Source: Streptacidiphilus sp. ASG 303
GTDB lineage: Bacteria > Actinomycetota > Actinomycetes > Streptomycetales > Streptomycetaceae
Direction: 5' to 3'
Length of the DNA: 64,000 nt
NCBI RefSeq assembly: GCF_020991365.1
Contig: NZ_JAJLRA010000002.1
Location: forward strand, 1-64,000
A program made the position numbers and the translations under genes. A model generated the notes under the pieces. That model did no database searches and was not told the DNA's origin. It saw only the letters and a program-made list of their open reading frames with translations. Positions within the stretch are counted from its first letter, which is position 1. Each line of letters begins with the position of its first letter. This document shows positions 18,486 through 28,298 of the stretch, one piece after another.

Positions 18486-19244
18486 GTGAGCAGGTTCACC
18501 GGCAGGGTCGCCGTCGTCACCGGCGCCGCACAGGGCATCGGCGCGGCCACCGCGCTGCGGCTGGCCGAGGAGGGCGCGGCGGTCGCCGTCGTCGACCTCA
18601 CCGCCGAGCGGGCGCAGGGGACCGCCGACGCGATCGCCGCCAAGGGCGGCACCGCGCGCGCCTACGGCTGCGACGTGGCCGACCACGAGGCCGTGGCGGC
18701 CGTCTTCGCCGAGGTCGTCCGGGACCTCGGCGGCCTCCACGTCCTGGTCAACAACGCGGGCATCACCCGGGACAACCTCTTCTTCCGGATGCCCCGGAGC
18801 GACTGGGACGCCGTCCTGACCGTCAACCTCACCAGCGCCTTCAACTGCGCGCAGGCCGCCCAGGCGTACATGGTGGAGCAGCGGTACGGGCGGATCGTCT
18901 CGCTCAGCAGCCGCTCGGCGCTGGGCAACCGGGGCCAGGCCAACTACGCCGCCGCCAAGGCCGGCATCCAGGGCCTGACCGCGACCCTCGCCATCGAGCT
19001 CGGCCCGTACGGGATCACCGCCAACGCCGTCGCCCCCGGCTACATCGCCACCGCCATGACCGCCGCCACCGCGGAGCGGGTCGGCTCCACCGCGGAGGAG
19101 CATCAGCGGCTGGCGGCCGAGCGCACCCCGCTGCGGCGGGTCGGGCAGCCGGAGGAGGTCGCCGCCGTGGTCGCCTTCCTCGCCAGCGACGACGCCTCCT
19201 ACGTCTCCGGCCAGACCCTCTACGTCAACGGCGGCGCCCGCTGA
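18486..19244 (+). CDS. SDR family 3-ketoacyl reductase/3-hydroxyacyl-CoA dehydrogenase
   Basis: A 252-residue classical short-chain dehydrogenase. The nucleotide-binding glycine motif is TGAAQGIG (12-19), NNAG lies at 89-92, and the catalytic set is Ser141/142, Tyr154 and Lys158 (NYAAAKAG). The sequence is FabG-like with the C-terminal SDDASYVSGQTLYVNGG. In this context it more likely acts as a hydroxyacyl-CoA dehydrogenase in degradation than in fatty acid synthesis; that is inferred from neighbours. The GTG start at 18486 has an AGAGGAG site and lies 43 bp from the thiolase stop. Confidence 0.9.
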   Translation: MSRFTGRVAVVTGAAQGIGAATALRLAEEGAAVAVVDLTAERAQGTADAIAAKGGTARAYGCDVADHEAVAAVFAEVVRDLGGLHVLVNNAGITRDNLFFRMPRSDWDAVLTVNLTSAFNCAQAAQAYMVEQRYGRIVSLSSRSALGNRGQANYAAAKAGIQGLTATLAIELGPYGITANAVAPGYIATAMTAATAERVGSTAEEHQRLAAERTPLRRVGQPEEVAAVVAFLASDDASYVSGQTLYVNGGAR

Positions 19245-19370
19245 CGTGCCCGGGACTCCCGGCCCGGCGGCGGGCCCGGGGGTCCCCTCCGCCCGCGTTC
19301 CGGGTGCGGCGCCGCGGCGGGGGTGCCACGGTGGACACGGCACCGGCACGGGCGAGGAGAGGACACCCCA

Positions 19371-20777
19371 GTGGCACTGCACAAGGGCCGGGACGACGAC
19401 CGGCGGCTGTCGGTCAACCCCTTCCTCGGCGAGGCGGACCCGCTCGGTCCCATGGAGGTCGCCCCGCCGGTGCACCGGCTGCCGGACGGCCCGATGCCGC
19501 CGTCCACCGCCTACCGGCTCATCCACGACGAGCTGCTGCTCGACGGCAACGCCAAGCTCAACCTGGCGACCTTCGTCACCACCTGGATGGAGCCGCAGGC
19601 GTCGGTGCTGATGGCCGAGTGCGTCGACAAGAACATGGTCGACAAGGACGAGTACCCGCAGACGGCCGAGCTGGAGCGGCGCTGCGTCGCCATGCTCGCC
19701 GACCTGTGGCACGCCCCCGACCCCGGCGCAGCCGTGGGATGCTCCACCACCGGCTCCAGCGAGGCGTGCATGCTCGCGGGCATGGCGCTCAAGCGCCGCT
19801 GGATGCACCGCAACGCCGACCGGTACGCCGCCGGGGCGCGGCCCAACCTGGTGATGGGCGTCAACGTGCAGGTCTGCTGGGAGAAGTTCTGCACCTACTG
19901 GGAGGTCGAGCCGCGGACCGCGCCCATGGAGGGCGAGCGGTTCCACCTGGACGCCGAGCGGGCCGCGGCCCTGTGCGACGAGGACACCATCGGCGTGGTC
20001 GCCGTGCTGGGCTCTACCTTCGACGGCAGCTACGAGCCGGTGTGGGACATCTGCGCCGCCCTCGACGGACTCCAGGAGCGCACCGGCCTCGACGTGCCCG
20101 TGCACGTCGACGGCGCCTCCGGGGCCATGGTGGCGCCCTTCCTCGACGAGGAGCTGGTGTGGGACTTCCGCCAGCCGCGGGTGGCCTCCATCAACACCTC
20201 GGGGCACAAGTACGGACTGGTGTACCCGGGCGTGGGCTGGGCGCTGTGGCGGGACAAGGAGGCGCTCCCCGAGGAGCTGGTCTTCCGGGTCAACTACCTC
20301 GGCGGCGACATGCCGACCTTCGCGCTCAACTTCTCCCGCCCCGGCTCCGAGGTCGTCGCCCAGTACTACACCTTCCTGCGGCTCGGCCGGGACGGCTACC
20401 GGGCCGTGCAGCAGGCGTCCCGGGACGTCGCCGGGCGGCTGGCGCGCGGGATCGAGCAGCTGGGCTGCTTCCGGCTGCTGACCCGCGGCGACCAGCTGCC
20501 GGTCTTCGCCTTCACCACCGCCGACGACGTCACCTCCTTCGACGTCTTCGACGTGTCGCGGCGGCTGCGCGAGCGCGGCTGGCTGGTCCCCGCCTACACC
20601 TTCCCGGAGAACCGCACCGACCTGTCGGTGCTGCGCGTGGTCTGCCGCAACGGCTTCTCGGAGGACCTCGCCGACCTGCTGCTCGCCGACCTCGGCCGGC
20701 TGGTCGGGGAGCTCCGCCGGCAGCCCGCCCCGCTGCGGGAGATGGGCGTCGAGGCCCGCTCGGCGTTCCACCACTGA
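19371..20777 (+). CDS. gad: Glutamate decarboxylase
   Basis: A 468-residue PLP-dependent enzyme that converts glutamate to GABA and CO2, consuming a proton. It has the family start NPFLGEADPLG-P, the substrate loop FVTTWMEP, HVDGAS with Asp247, and Lys280 in TSGHKYG as the PLP lysine. The length equals that of E. coli GadB (466). The GTG at 19371 follows GGAGAGGAC and matches the family N-terminus better than the ATG 16 codons earlier. No antiporter gene is adjacent, so acid resistance or GABA-shunt use cannot be told apart. It may be read through from the beta-oxidation genes. Confidence 0.93.
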   Translation: MALHKGRDDDRRLSVNPFLGEADPLGPMEVAPPVHRLPDGPMPPSTAYRLIHDELLLDGNAKLNLATFVTTWMEPQASVLMAECVDKNMVDKDEYPQTAELERRCVAMLADLWHAPDPGAAVGCSTTGSSEACMLAGMALKRRWMHRNADRYAAGARPNLVMGVNVQVCWEKFCTYWEVEPRTAPMEGERFHLDAERAAALCDEDTIGVVAVLGSTFDGSYEPVWDICAALDGLQERTGLDVPVHVDGASGAMVAPFLDEELVWDFRQPRVASINTSGHKYGLVYPGVGWALWRDKEALPEELVFRVNYLGGDMPTFALNFSRPGSEVVAQYYTFLRLGRDGYRAVQQASRDVAGRLARGIEQLGCFRLLTRGDQLPVFAFTTADDVTSFDVFDVSRRLRERGWLVPAYTFPENRTDLSVLRVVCRNGFSEDLADLLLADLGRLVGELRRQPAPLREMGVEARSAFHH

Positions 20778-20835
20778 CGGCGCGTGGCGTACCGTCGTCC
20801 CCCGCCCGTACCGTCACGCCGCTCCCGGAGGACCC

Positions 20836-21969
20836 ATGGCCGAGCAGGCCCCCGCCCCCGCACCCTTCACCCGCGAGGACCACGCCGCCCGGATGGACCG
20901 CGCCGCCCGCGACGCGGCCGCGGCGGGCCTGGCCGGACTGGTCGTCATGCCCGGGCCCGACCTGGCGTGGCTGACCGGCTACCTGCCGACCGCCACCACC
21001 GAGCGGCTCACCGCGCTGGTCCTGTCGGCCGGCGAGGAGCCGCGGATGCTGGTCCCCGCCCTGGAGCGCGGCGACGCCGAGGCGGCCCCGGGGGCGGGCG
21101 CGTTCGCCGTCTCCGACTGGCGCGACGGCCAGGACCCGTACGCCGCCGCGGCCGGCCTGCTGCGGCCCGACGGCCGGTACGGGATCTCCGACTCCTCCTG
21201 GGCGATGCACCTGCTGGGCCTGCAGCGGACCCTGCCGGGGACCTCGTACGCGGCGCTGAGCGAGGCGCTGCCGATGCTGCGGGCCGTCAAGGACGCGGCG
21301 GAGCTGGAGCGGCTGGCCGCCGCGGGCGCGGCCGCGGACGCCGCGTACCGGGACGTGCTGGGCGTGCGGTTCGCCGGGCGCCGGGAGTCGGAGGTGGCCG
21401 CCGACCTGGCCACGCTGCTGCTGGAGCACGGGCACAGCCAGGTGGACTTCACCGTCGTCGGCTCCGGCCCCAACGGGGCGAACCCGCACCACGAGGCGGG
21501 CGCACGGGTGATCGGGGACGGCGACACGGTGGTGCTCGACTTCGGCGGGCTCAGGCACGGGTACGGCTCGGACACCAGCCGCACGGTGCACGTCGGCGAG
21601 CCCACCGCCGAGGAGCGGCGGGTGCACGACGTGGTGCGGGAGGCGCAGCAGGCCGCCTTCGAGGCGGTGCGGCCCGGGATCGCGTGCCAGGAGGTCGACC
21701 GGGTCGCGCGGGCGGTGATCACCGGGGCCGGGTACGGCGAGTACTTCATCCACCGGACCGGGCACGGCATCGGGGTCACCACGCACGAGCCGCCCTACAT
21801 GGTGGAGGGCGAGGAGCTGCCGCTGGTGCCGGGGATGTGCTTCTCGATCGAGCCGGGGATCTACCTGCCGGGGCGGTTCGGGGTGCGGATCGAGGACATC
21901 GTGGTCTGCACGGAGGACGGCGGGCGGCGGCTGAACACCACCTCGCGCGAGATGGCGGTGGTGGCGTAG
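20836..21969 (+). CDS. M24 family metallopeptidase (Xaa-Pro aminopeptidase type)
   Basis: A 377-residue cytoplasmic peptidase with a creatinase-like N-terminal domain (1-150) and a pita-bread catalytic domain. Two-metal ligands are visible: Asp235 (VVLDFGG), Asp246 (YGSDTSRT), His310 (HRTGHGIG), Glu339 (SIEPGIY) and Glu353 (RIEDIV). It removes N-terminal residues before proline, or acts as a prolidase; the two cannot be separated by motif. CGGAGGACCC precedes the ATG. It is the last plus-strand gene before a convergent terminator. Confidence 0.92.
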   Translation: MAEQAPAPAPFTREDHAARMDRAARDAAAAGLAGLVVMPGPDLAWLTGYLPTATTERLTALVLSAGEEPRMLVPALERGDAEAAPGAGAFAVSDWRDGQDPYAAAAGLLRPDGRYGISDSSWAMHLLGLQRTLPGTSYAALSEALPMLRAVKDAAELERLAAAGAAADAAYRDVLGVRFAGRRESEVAADLATLLLEHGHSQVDFTVVGSGPNGANPHHEAGARVIGDGDTVVLDFGGLRHGYGSDTSRTVHVGEPTAEERRVHDVVREAQQAAFEAVRPGIACQEVDRVARAVITGAGYGEYFIHRTGHGIGVTTHEPPYMVEGEELPLVPGMCFSIEPGIYLPGRFGVRIEDIVVCTEDGGRRLNTTSREMAVVA

Positions 21970-22009
21970 CACGCAGCCCGGCCCGGGGCCGGACCGGCGG
22001 CGGGCGGGT

Positions 22010-22041
22010 GTGCTCCTGGCCGGCGCGCCGGCCTGGAGCAC
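22010..22041. terminator. Terminator between convergent M24 peptidase and TPR genes
   Basis: A 14-bp stem with one internal mismatch (GTGCTCC, T, GGCCGG against CCGGCC, T, GGAGCAC) and a CGCG loop. It probably works for both strands. Confidence 0.75.
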
Positions 22042-22077
22042 GTCCGGGCCGGCCCCCGCGCGAGGCTCGCGCCGGGG

Positions 22078-23880
22078 TCAGGCGTCGGGCCGCATCTCGC
22101 CGAGCTGGGCGAGGTAGCGCTCGGCGGCGCGCAGCTTGCGGCCGTCCGGGCCCGGCACCCGGCCGCGCAGGGCGATCATGGCGGGGGCGATCCGGCGGGC
22201 CTCGGCGACGTCGTGGACGGCGCGCCAGCAGGCGTCGGCGTTGGAGGCGGCCTGGAGGGTCTCGGGGTGCTCGGGGCCCCGCACGGCGAGCAGCTTGAGC
22301 GCGACGTCGCGGTAGAGGTCGGCGGCGAGCGCCTGCCTGCCCGCCAGGCGGGAGACGTGGGCCCGCACCTGGCGGACGTGGAGCGCGGCGGGGGCGGCGT
22401 CGCCGTGCATGGCGACGGCCTGGCGCTCCAGGGTGGCCGCCAGGTCGGCGGCCGTGGCGTGCTCCCCCGCGTCGGCGGCGCGGACGATGCGGCCGATGGG
22501 CTCCCGGTACTCGGCCAGCGCGGCGGCGGGGTCCTCGGCGGGGGCGGGGGCGGTCTGCGGGACGGCCGCGGGCGGCGGTCCCGCGGGGGCTGCGGGGGCG
22601 GCCGCCTTGCCGAGGCGGACCGCGGGCGGCCGGGCCGGGGGCGGGGGTCCGGGCTTGTCCAGCGTGACCGGGGCGGCCGTGGCCGGACGCGACGCCGGGG
22701 CTCCGGGTGCCACCGGGTGGGACGCGGCCACCGGGTGGGGCACGGCAGCCGGGTGGGGCACGGCAGCCGGGTGGGACGCCCCGGGCTTGTCGAGGAGGAC
22801 GGCCGTCCGCGGCCCGGCCGGAGGGCCGGGGACGGCGGCCGGGACGGCGGCGGTGCCCGACACGGTGGTGGTCGCGGCCCGGGGGGCGGGGGCCGGTACG
22901 GGGGCGGCCGCGGCACCCGCCGGGACCGGCGCGGCCGCGGCGGCCCCGTCGTGCGGCGCCTGCGGGGCGGGCTCCGTGCGGCGCGCGGTGTTGCGGAAGA
23001 CCGGCCGGCCGGGCCCGTGCGAGGCCACGACCAGCACGTCGGGCCGCAGCACCGACTGCACCTGGTGCTGGAGCTGCTCCGGGCTCAGCGCGGCCCCGGC
23101 GCCCGGCTGCCCGCTGTGCAGGGCCTCCACCAGGGCGCGGGTGAAGGTGCCGACCTGCTGAGGGTCCGGGTTGACCGCCGCCCACAGCGGCAGCCCCTCG
23201 GCCAGCGGCGAGGGGACGGTGTGGAGCATCGGCCAGACCGCCTCGTCGGCGCTCAGGTCCGCGATCACCAGGGCGCCCCACTCCGCGGGGCGCGTCCGCA
23301 GCTCGGCGGCGATCCACTGCCAGGGCAGGCCGTCGTGCCGCACGGTCGCGGGCCGGGTGTCGCGCAGGGCCAGGTGGAGGCGGCCGCCGCGGCGGTCGGC
23401 GAGGACGTGTCCGGCCAGGTGGACCAGGACCGGTCCGGGGTGGCGGGCGGCGGACCGCAGGTGGGCGAGGACGGTCTGCGGGTCGGTGGCCGACGGCAGG
23501 TGGACGGCGTCCACGGCGTCGGCCGCCAGCAGCACCTGGGGCGAGACCGCGGCGAGCACGGCGGACAGCGCCGGCGCCCCGGCGGACACCGCCTGGCGGG
23601 ACCACGGCCACCTGCCTGACGCGGCGAAGCCGCCCTCGACCACCAGGATCCGGCCGCGCGGCGCCGAGCCCGGGGCGGGTGCGTGCAGGGGGGCGGCCGT
23701 GCGGACGGCGCCGGCGACCGGCTGCAGCACGGCCGTCTCCGCCGCCGCGTCCGGCCACGGCGCCCCGGCCGTCCGCGGGGGCGGCGGGGGGAGCGGCATG
23801 CGCATCGTGGTCCCCGGGGCCGCGGCCTCCGCACCGGGACCCGGACCCGTCGTACCGCCCGTCACCGTGCTCCCCGTCAC
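22078..23880 (-). CDS. Degenerate caspase-like protein with C-terminal TPR-like region
   Basis: A 600-residue protein with no named family. Residues about 75-245 look like a caspase/CHAT-type alpha/beta fold: a strand RGRILVVEGG, a helix before PVLVHLAGHVLAD (the AGH site of caspase-like peptidases, 156-158), then ALVIADLSADE where an active member would have Asp-Cys/Ser. The cysteine is absent. A long Pro/Ala linker with short Pro-rich repeats (340-440) follows, then a helical TPR-like end (450-595). It is the last gene of the Tad locus, 296 bp after the LysM/BTAD gene. The start could also be the GTG at 23865, which has GGGGAG. The fold call is inference. Confidence 0.55.
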   Translation of the reverse strand: MTGSTVTGGTTGPGPGAEAAAPGTTMRMPLPPPPPRTAGAPWPDAAAETAVLQPVAGAVRTAAPLHAPAPGSAPRGRILVVEGGFAASGRWPWSRQAVSAGAPALSAVLAAVSPQVLLAADAVDAVHLPSATDPQTVLAHLRSAARHPGPVLVHLAGHVLADRRGGRLHLALRDTRPATVRHDGLPWQWIAAELRTRPAEWGALVIADLSADEAVWPMLHTVPSPLAEGLPLWAAVNPDPQQVGTFTRALVEALHSGQPGAGAALSPEQLQHQVQSVLRPDVLVVASHGPGRPVFRNTARRTEPAPQAPHDGAAAAAPVPAGAAAAPVPAPAPRAATTTVSGTAAVPAAVPGPPAGPRTAVLLDKPGASHPAAVPHPAAVPHPVAASHPVAPGAPASRPATAAPVTLDKPGPPPPARPPAVRLGKAAAPAAPAGPPPAAVPQTAPAPAEDPAAALAEYREPIGRIVRAADAGEHATAADLAATLERQAVAMHGDAAPAALHVRQVRAHVSRLAGRQALAADLYRDVALKLLAVRGPEHPETLQAASNADACWRAVHDVAEARRIAPAMIALRGRVPGPDGRKLRAAERYLAQLGEMRPDA

Positions 23881-24176
23881 CGCACGTCACCGTCCCGTCC
23901 CGCAGCCGCCCGCGCCGCTGCCGCGGCGTCCGTCCGCCGTGCGGCGCCGACCGCCGCCACCGGCGTGCGTCACCTTATGGGGTCGCCCCGGCGCTCGGCC
24001 ATCCGGCGGCGCGGGGCGTCCGTCCGGACGGCCGGTGCGAGAGCCGCCTCCGGGAGGTGTGCCGCCGCGGCCGTCCCCGGGGGCCGCCCCGGGGCGGGGC
24101 CGGGGCGGGGCCGGACCCCGGCAAGCCGCCGGGAGCGGCACGGTGGTGACGGGGGGTCGGCCGACGGGGTGCGCGG

Positions 24177-27100
24177 TCAGGGCTGCTCCATCAGGTCGCG
24201 GAGCAGCGAGACGGTCTCGGGCTCGAGGTCGCGGGCGGCGTGGCGGCTGGTGGCGTCCAGCCGGTTGACGGCCTTGAGGAGCTGCTCCCGGGCGCCCGCG
24301 GAGGCGTAGACGTAGAGCAGGTCGCGGTGGAGGAGCTCGGCGTCGGGGCAGACCGCGAGGCCGCGGAAGGCCGCCGCCTCGGCGCTGCGGTAGTCGCCGT
24401 GCTGGAGGCGGCGGGCGGTGAGTTCGTGGGCGGTGTCGAGGACGGCGGCGACCATGTCCTCGCGGAAGGGCTCCGCCCACCCGTACGCACCGGCCGGGAC
24501 CTCGGCGAACGGGGCGCCGCGCACCAGGGCGAGGGCGTGCGCGAGCGCGGCGTCGGCGGCGGGGCTGGTGCTGCGCATGCCGCGCCGGTACAGGCTGCGG
24601 AAGTCGTCCCAGTCGCAGGTGACGGCCGGTGAGAAGGTGTGGGCGCCGCTGCCGTCGGTGAGCAGCAGGCCGCCTCCCTCGGGGTCCTGGGCCAGCCAGT
24701 CGCGCAGCCGGTCCACCGAGGCGGCCAGGTCGCGGCCGGCCTGCTCGGCGGCCTCGGGGTCGCGGTGGACGGCCCCGGGGTGCAGGACGAGGTCCAGGGC
24801 CCGCTGGTCGCTGCCCGGGTTGAGGGCGAGGTAGGCCGCCACCTCCGTCAGCCGGCCGCGGGCGGCGGGGTCCAGCGGGCCGCGGGCGCCGAGCACGTCC
24901 ACCGGGCCGAGCAGCCGCACCCGGGGGGCGGTGCGGACCGTGTGGGCGCGGGTGGACCGCAGGATGGCGAGCAGGTCCTCGGCGTCGGTGCGGCCCGGAC
25001 GGGGCTGCTCCCCGGGCGTCCCGGCGGCCGGCGCGGGGGCCGGGGCCGGGGTCAGGGCCGGTGCGGGAGCGGGAGCGGGGGCCGGTGCGGGCGCGGGGGG
25101 CTCCGCGGTGCGGGGGGCGGTGCTGGACGGGGGTGCGGGCGGCATCCGGACGGGGGCGGCCGGGTCGGTGCCGGCGAAGGCGCTCGTACCGGTCCCGACG
25201 TGCGGGCGCAGGACGGTGAGGGCGGGGAGGGCCGTGCGCCGGGGCACGGCGGCGCCGTGCCCCCCGCCGTCGGGGCCGGAGGCCTCCCCGGCCTCCCAGG
25301 GGCCCTCGCCCTGCCAGGGGTCCGGGGGGCAGGCCCCGGCCTCGCGGTCGAGGAAGGGCCAGTGCGCGGGGTCCGGCTCCGGCCCCTCGACGGTCCAGTC
25401 CGGCGCGGGGAGCTGCTCGGTGCTGCCGGAGGCGCGCAGCAGGTCGCCCCAGAGGGCGTACTGCTCCGCCGTCAGCCGCTGCAGCTCCACGGTGAGGCCG
25501 AGGCCCGGCAGCGCGGTGGGGCCGGACGCGGCGAGGGTCCAGCGGGCGACCGGCCCGTCGCCCCGCGCCGGAGCCCGGGTCACCGCCGCCACGCAGGTGC
25601 GGGGGCGGGCGTCGAGCAGCCGGCCGAGGTCCTCGGGGGCGGTCCCGGCGGGGGCGTGGCCGCAGAGCACGACCTCGGGCGTCCAGGCGTCGTCGGCGAG
25701 GCCGCGGCTGCGCGCCTCCCGGGGGTGCGCCGCACCGGCGGCGGCCAGGGCGGAGCGGGCGGCGTCGTCGCGGTCGGCGAGCCGGCGGAGCGCCTCGTCG
25801 AGGGTGCCGTGCCGCAGCACCCGGGCGGCGGCCCGGTCGGTGGCGGGCAGGTCGGGGGCGGCGTCGACCAGGTGCAGGTGCAGGTCCTCGGCGAAGGGGC
25901 TGTGGGCGAGCTCCAGCGCGAGGGCCCGCTGCACGGACCGGACGTCCTCGGGGTCGCCGGAGAGGTGGACCAGCCGGACGGCCTCCAGGTCGACCAGGAC
26001 GGCCCCGCCGTCGGGCGCGGAGCCGATCCCGACCAGGGCCGGGTAGGGGGCGGGCACGGCGGCGGCCTCGTCGGCGGGCAGCAGGTCCGGGGCGTCGGGC
26101 GGGCACCACCAGGTGGTGGAGGCGTGGGACGCGCGGAAGGGGGAGACGGGCACGGCGGGGACGGACAGGTGCAGTTCGACGGTGTGGCCGGGGGTGATCC
26201 GGACGGCGGTGAGGGCGGGCAGCCGCCGTCCGGCGGCGGCCGTGTTGCGGGCGAGGGTGCGCAGGGCCCGGTCCACCAGGTCGAGCCCGGCGGCGTCCTG
26301 ACGTGCCCGCAGTTCCGCCTCGAAGGCGGCGGCGGGCGGCGGCGGCAGGGCGATGCGGTGGCGGGGGCGGCGGCGCTGCTGCTGGCGGCCCCGCCGGGCG
26401 GCGACCGCGCCGACGAGGAGGGCGGCCAGCAGGACCGTCACACCGGAGGCGGTGAGGGCGGCGGCGCTCGGGTCGCGGTCGGCGGAGGCGGTGGGGGTGC
26501 CGCCGTCGGACGGGTCCGCGGGGGTGGCGGGGGCGGTGGTGGGGGTGGGGGCCTCGGACTGCGGGTCCCCGGACTGCGGGTCACCGGACCGGGGCTCCCC
26601 GGACTGCGGCGCCTGCGGCCCGGGGGTACGGGTGGCGGGGGCCGTCGAGGCGCCCGGGGCGGGTGTCGCCGGGGCGGACTCCCCGGGGGCGCCCGGCCCG
26701 TCCGCACCGGGTCCGTCCGTACCGGGTCCGTCCGCACCGGGCGGGGTGGCGCCGGGCGGGGTGGCGCCGTCCCCCGTCGGGGGCGGGGTCGTCCCGGGCG
26801 CCGGGGTGCCGGGCCGGGCGCCGGGGACCGCCAGGACCATGCCGGGGGCGATGACGTCCGGGTCGGTGAGCCGCTCGCCGTCCGGGGCGCGGACCCCCCG
26901 GTTCGCCTCGTACAGGCGCGGCCACGCGTCCGCGTCGCCCAGCTCGCGCCCGGCGATCGCCGACAGCGTGTCGCCCGGCCGCACGGTGACGGCGGCGTGC
27001 TCCGGCGTGCTCCCCCCGAGGTCGGCGGGCGCGTCCTGTCCGGCGGCGTCGGGCCGGGCGTCGTCCGGCATCAGCAGCCGCCAGCCGGGCTGGATGGGCC

Positions 27101-27809
27101 GGTCCGCGTCGAAGCGGCGGCCCTGGTCGTCCATCACCCGGCCGTCGTTGAGCCGGGCGATCTCCTGCCACCGCTCCCCGGACCCCAGCTGCCGCTCGGC
27201 GATGGTCCACAGGCTGTCGGCGGGCCGGGTGTCCCGCACGGTGTAGACGGGCCGGTCGGCGGCGGGCGCCGCCGCCCCGGGCCGGGGGGCGGGGGCCGCG
27301 GGGAGCGCGGCGTGCCGCGGTGCGGCGGTGATCGCCGCCGGCGCGTGGACCGGCGCGGCGAAGGCGCCCCCGGCGGCGGGCAGCACCGCGAGGACGGCGC
27401 CGACCAGCCCGGCGGCGGCCCGCTGGCTCCAGCCGAGGACCGGCAGGCGCCGGGCGACGCGGCCGCGCAGCTGGGCGGGGACCTCCACCAGCACGGAGAG
27501 CGCGAAGCAGAGCCACGCGGCCCAGCCGACGGCGACCAGCGCCCACAGGAAGAGGCGCCCGTCGTCGGGGCGGGTGAGCAGGTCGAGGACGCCGCCGTGC
27601 GCGGGCGCGCCCATGCCGGCCACGGCGCGGGTGCCGAGGAGCAGCAGGGCGGGCACGCCCGCGAGCAGCGCCGCCAGCGCGACGGCCGCCGCCGCGGCGG
27701 CGGCCAGTGACCGCAGCCGCCCGCGGCCGGGCCCGCCGCCGCGCGGGGGGAGGGGTGCGGGCGCGCCGCGGCGCACCGGTCGGTGGACTTCCGCTCGTGG
27801 GGCGGTCAT
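24177..27809 (-). CDS. Large membrane LysM and BTAD domain protein
   Basis: A 1210-residue protein. Hydrophobic segments at 34-60, 86-108 and 131-151 are followed by two LysM-like modules (about 188-248 and 272-330; VRPGDTLSAIAGRELGDAD is the clearer). A 110-residue Pro/Ser/Thr linker and a further membrane segment (about 445-468) come next, then a large cytoplasmic part. The last 150 residues form a BTAD helical domain like the one in SARP/AfsR regulators, including WAEPFREDMVAAVLDTAHEL. No DNA-binding winged helix is obvious before it. This architecture recurs next to actinobacterial Tad loci. Its TGATG start overlaps the TadG-like gene. It may couple wall contact to signalling, an inference. 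Confidence 0.82.
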   Translation of the reverse strand: MTAPRAEVHRPVRRGAPAPLPPRGGGPGRGRLRSLAAAAAAAVALAALLAGVPALLLLGTRAVAGMGAPAHGGVLDLLTRPDDGRLFLWALVAVGWAAWLCFALSVLVEVPAQLRGRVARRLPVLGWSQRAAAGLVGAVLAVLPAAGGAFAAPVHAPAAITAAPRHAALPAAPAPRPGAAAPAADRPVYTVRDTRPADSLWTIAERQLGSGERWQEIARLNDGRVMDDQGRRFDADRPIQPGWRLLMPDDARPDAAGQDAPADLGGSTPEHAAVTVRPGDTLSAIAGRELGDADAWPRLYEANRGVRAPDGERLTDPDVIAPGMVLAVPGARPGTPAPGTTPPPTGDGATPPGATPPGADGPGTDGPGADGPGAPGESAPATPAPGASTAPATRTPGPQAPQSGEPRSGDPQSGDPQSEAPTPTTAPATPADPSDGGTPTASADRDPSAAALTASGVTVLLAALLVGAVAARRGRQQQRRRPRHRIALPPPPAAAFEAELRARQDAAGLDLVDRALRTLARNTAAAGRRLPALTAVRITPGHTVELHLSVPAVPVSPFRASHASTTWWCPPDAPDLLPADEAAAVPAPYPALVGIGSAPDGGAVLVDLEAVRLVHLSGDPEDVRSVQRALALELAHSPFAEDLHLHLVDAAPDLPATDRAAARVLRHGTLDEALRRLADRDDAARSALAAAGAAHPREARSRGLADDAWTPEVVLCGHAPAGTAPEDLGRLLDARPRTCVAAVTRAPARGDGPVARWTLAASGPTALPGLGLTVELQRLTAEQYALWGDLLRASGSTEQLPAPDWTVEGPEPDPAHWPFLDREAGACPPDPWQGEGPWEAGEASGPDGGGHGAAVPRRTALPALTVLRPHVGTGTSAFAGTDPAAPVRMPPAPPSSTAPRTAEPPAPAPAPAPAPAPALTPAPAPAPAAGTPGEQPRPGRTDAEDLLAILRSTRAHTVRTAPRVRLLGPVDVLGARGPLDPAARGRLTEVAAYLALNPGSDQRALDLVLHPGAVHRDPEAAEQAGRDLAASVDRLRDWLAQDPEGGGLLLTDGSGAHTFSPAVTCDWDDFRSLYRRGMRSTSPAADAALAHALALVRGAPFAEVPAGAYGWAEPFREDMVAAVLDTAHELTARRLQHGDYRSAEAAAFRGLAVCPDAELLHRDLLYVYASAGAREQLLKAVNRLDATSRHAARDLEPETVSLLRDLMEQP

Positions 27810-28297
27810 CAGCCGTTCTCCGCTTCTCCGACGCCGCGCACCAGGCTGGCACTGCCCTCGCCGTGCACGGTCATGCTGCCGATACCGATCACGCCCAGCA
27901 GGGCGGTGTCGTACTCGCCGTCCACGGTGACGCGGACGGTCCTGCCGTCGGCGCTCACGACGGCCTCGCCGCGCACGCCGCTGCCCGCCAGGTACCGCGC
28001 CGCCGCGGCGCGGGCGGCGGCCGGGTCGACCACCACCGGTCCGCCGGAGAGGGCGGCGGCCGGGTCGATCTGCTGCCCGGCGGCGCGGGCGGCCTCCTGG
28101 GCGAGGGCGTCGGCGCGCTCGACGGCGCGCAGCCGGCCGCCGCAGTCGATGACGACGCCGATGACGGCCAGCAGGCCGACGGCGCAGATCGCGACGAAGA
28201 CCGACACCGATCCGGCGTCGGTGCGCCGCGCCCCGGCGCGCCCGCCCGCCGGGCTCCTGCCCGTCGCCGCACGCCCGCCCTCCGCGGTCCGGGCCAT
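27809..28297 (-). CDS. TadG-like pilus assembly protein (Rv3654c-like)
   Basis: A 162-residue protein with a short Arg-rich leader, then DAGSVSVFVAICAVGLLAVIGVVIDCGG, the pseudopilin-like N-terminal helix (DxGS motif) of the Rv3654c/TadG-like family (here broken into the segments DAGSVSVF and LLAVIGVVIDCGG). The rest is a small extracytoplasmic domain. Such minor pilins are cut by a prepilin peptidase before the Ser/Val helix. The gene begins one base after the TadE-like gene and its stop overlaps the LysM/BTAD start. Confidence 0.8.
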   Translation of the reverse strand: MARTAEGGRAATGRSPAGGRAGARRTDAGSVSVFVAICAVGLLAVIGVVIDCGGRLRAVERADALAQEAARAAGQQIDPAAALSGGPVVVDPAAARAAAARYLAGSGVRGEAVVSADGRTVRVTVDGEYDTALLGVIGIGSMTVHGEGSASLVRGVGEAENG

Positions 28298-28298
28298 C

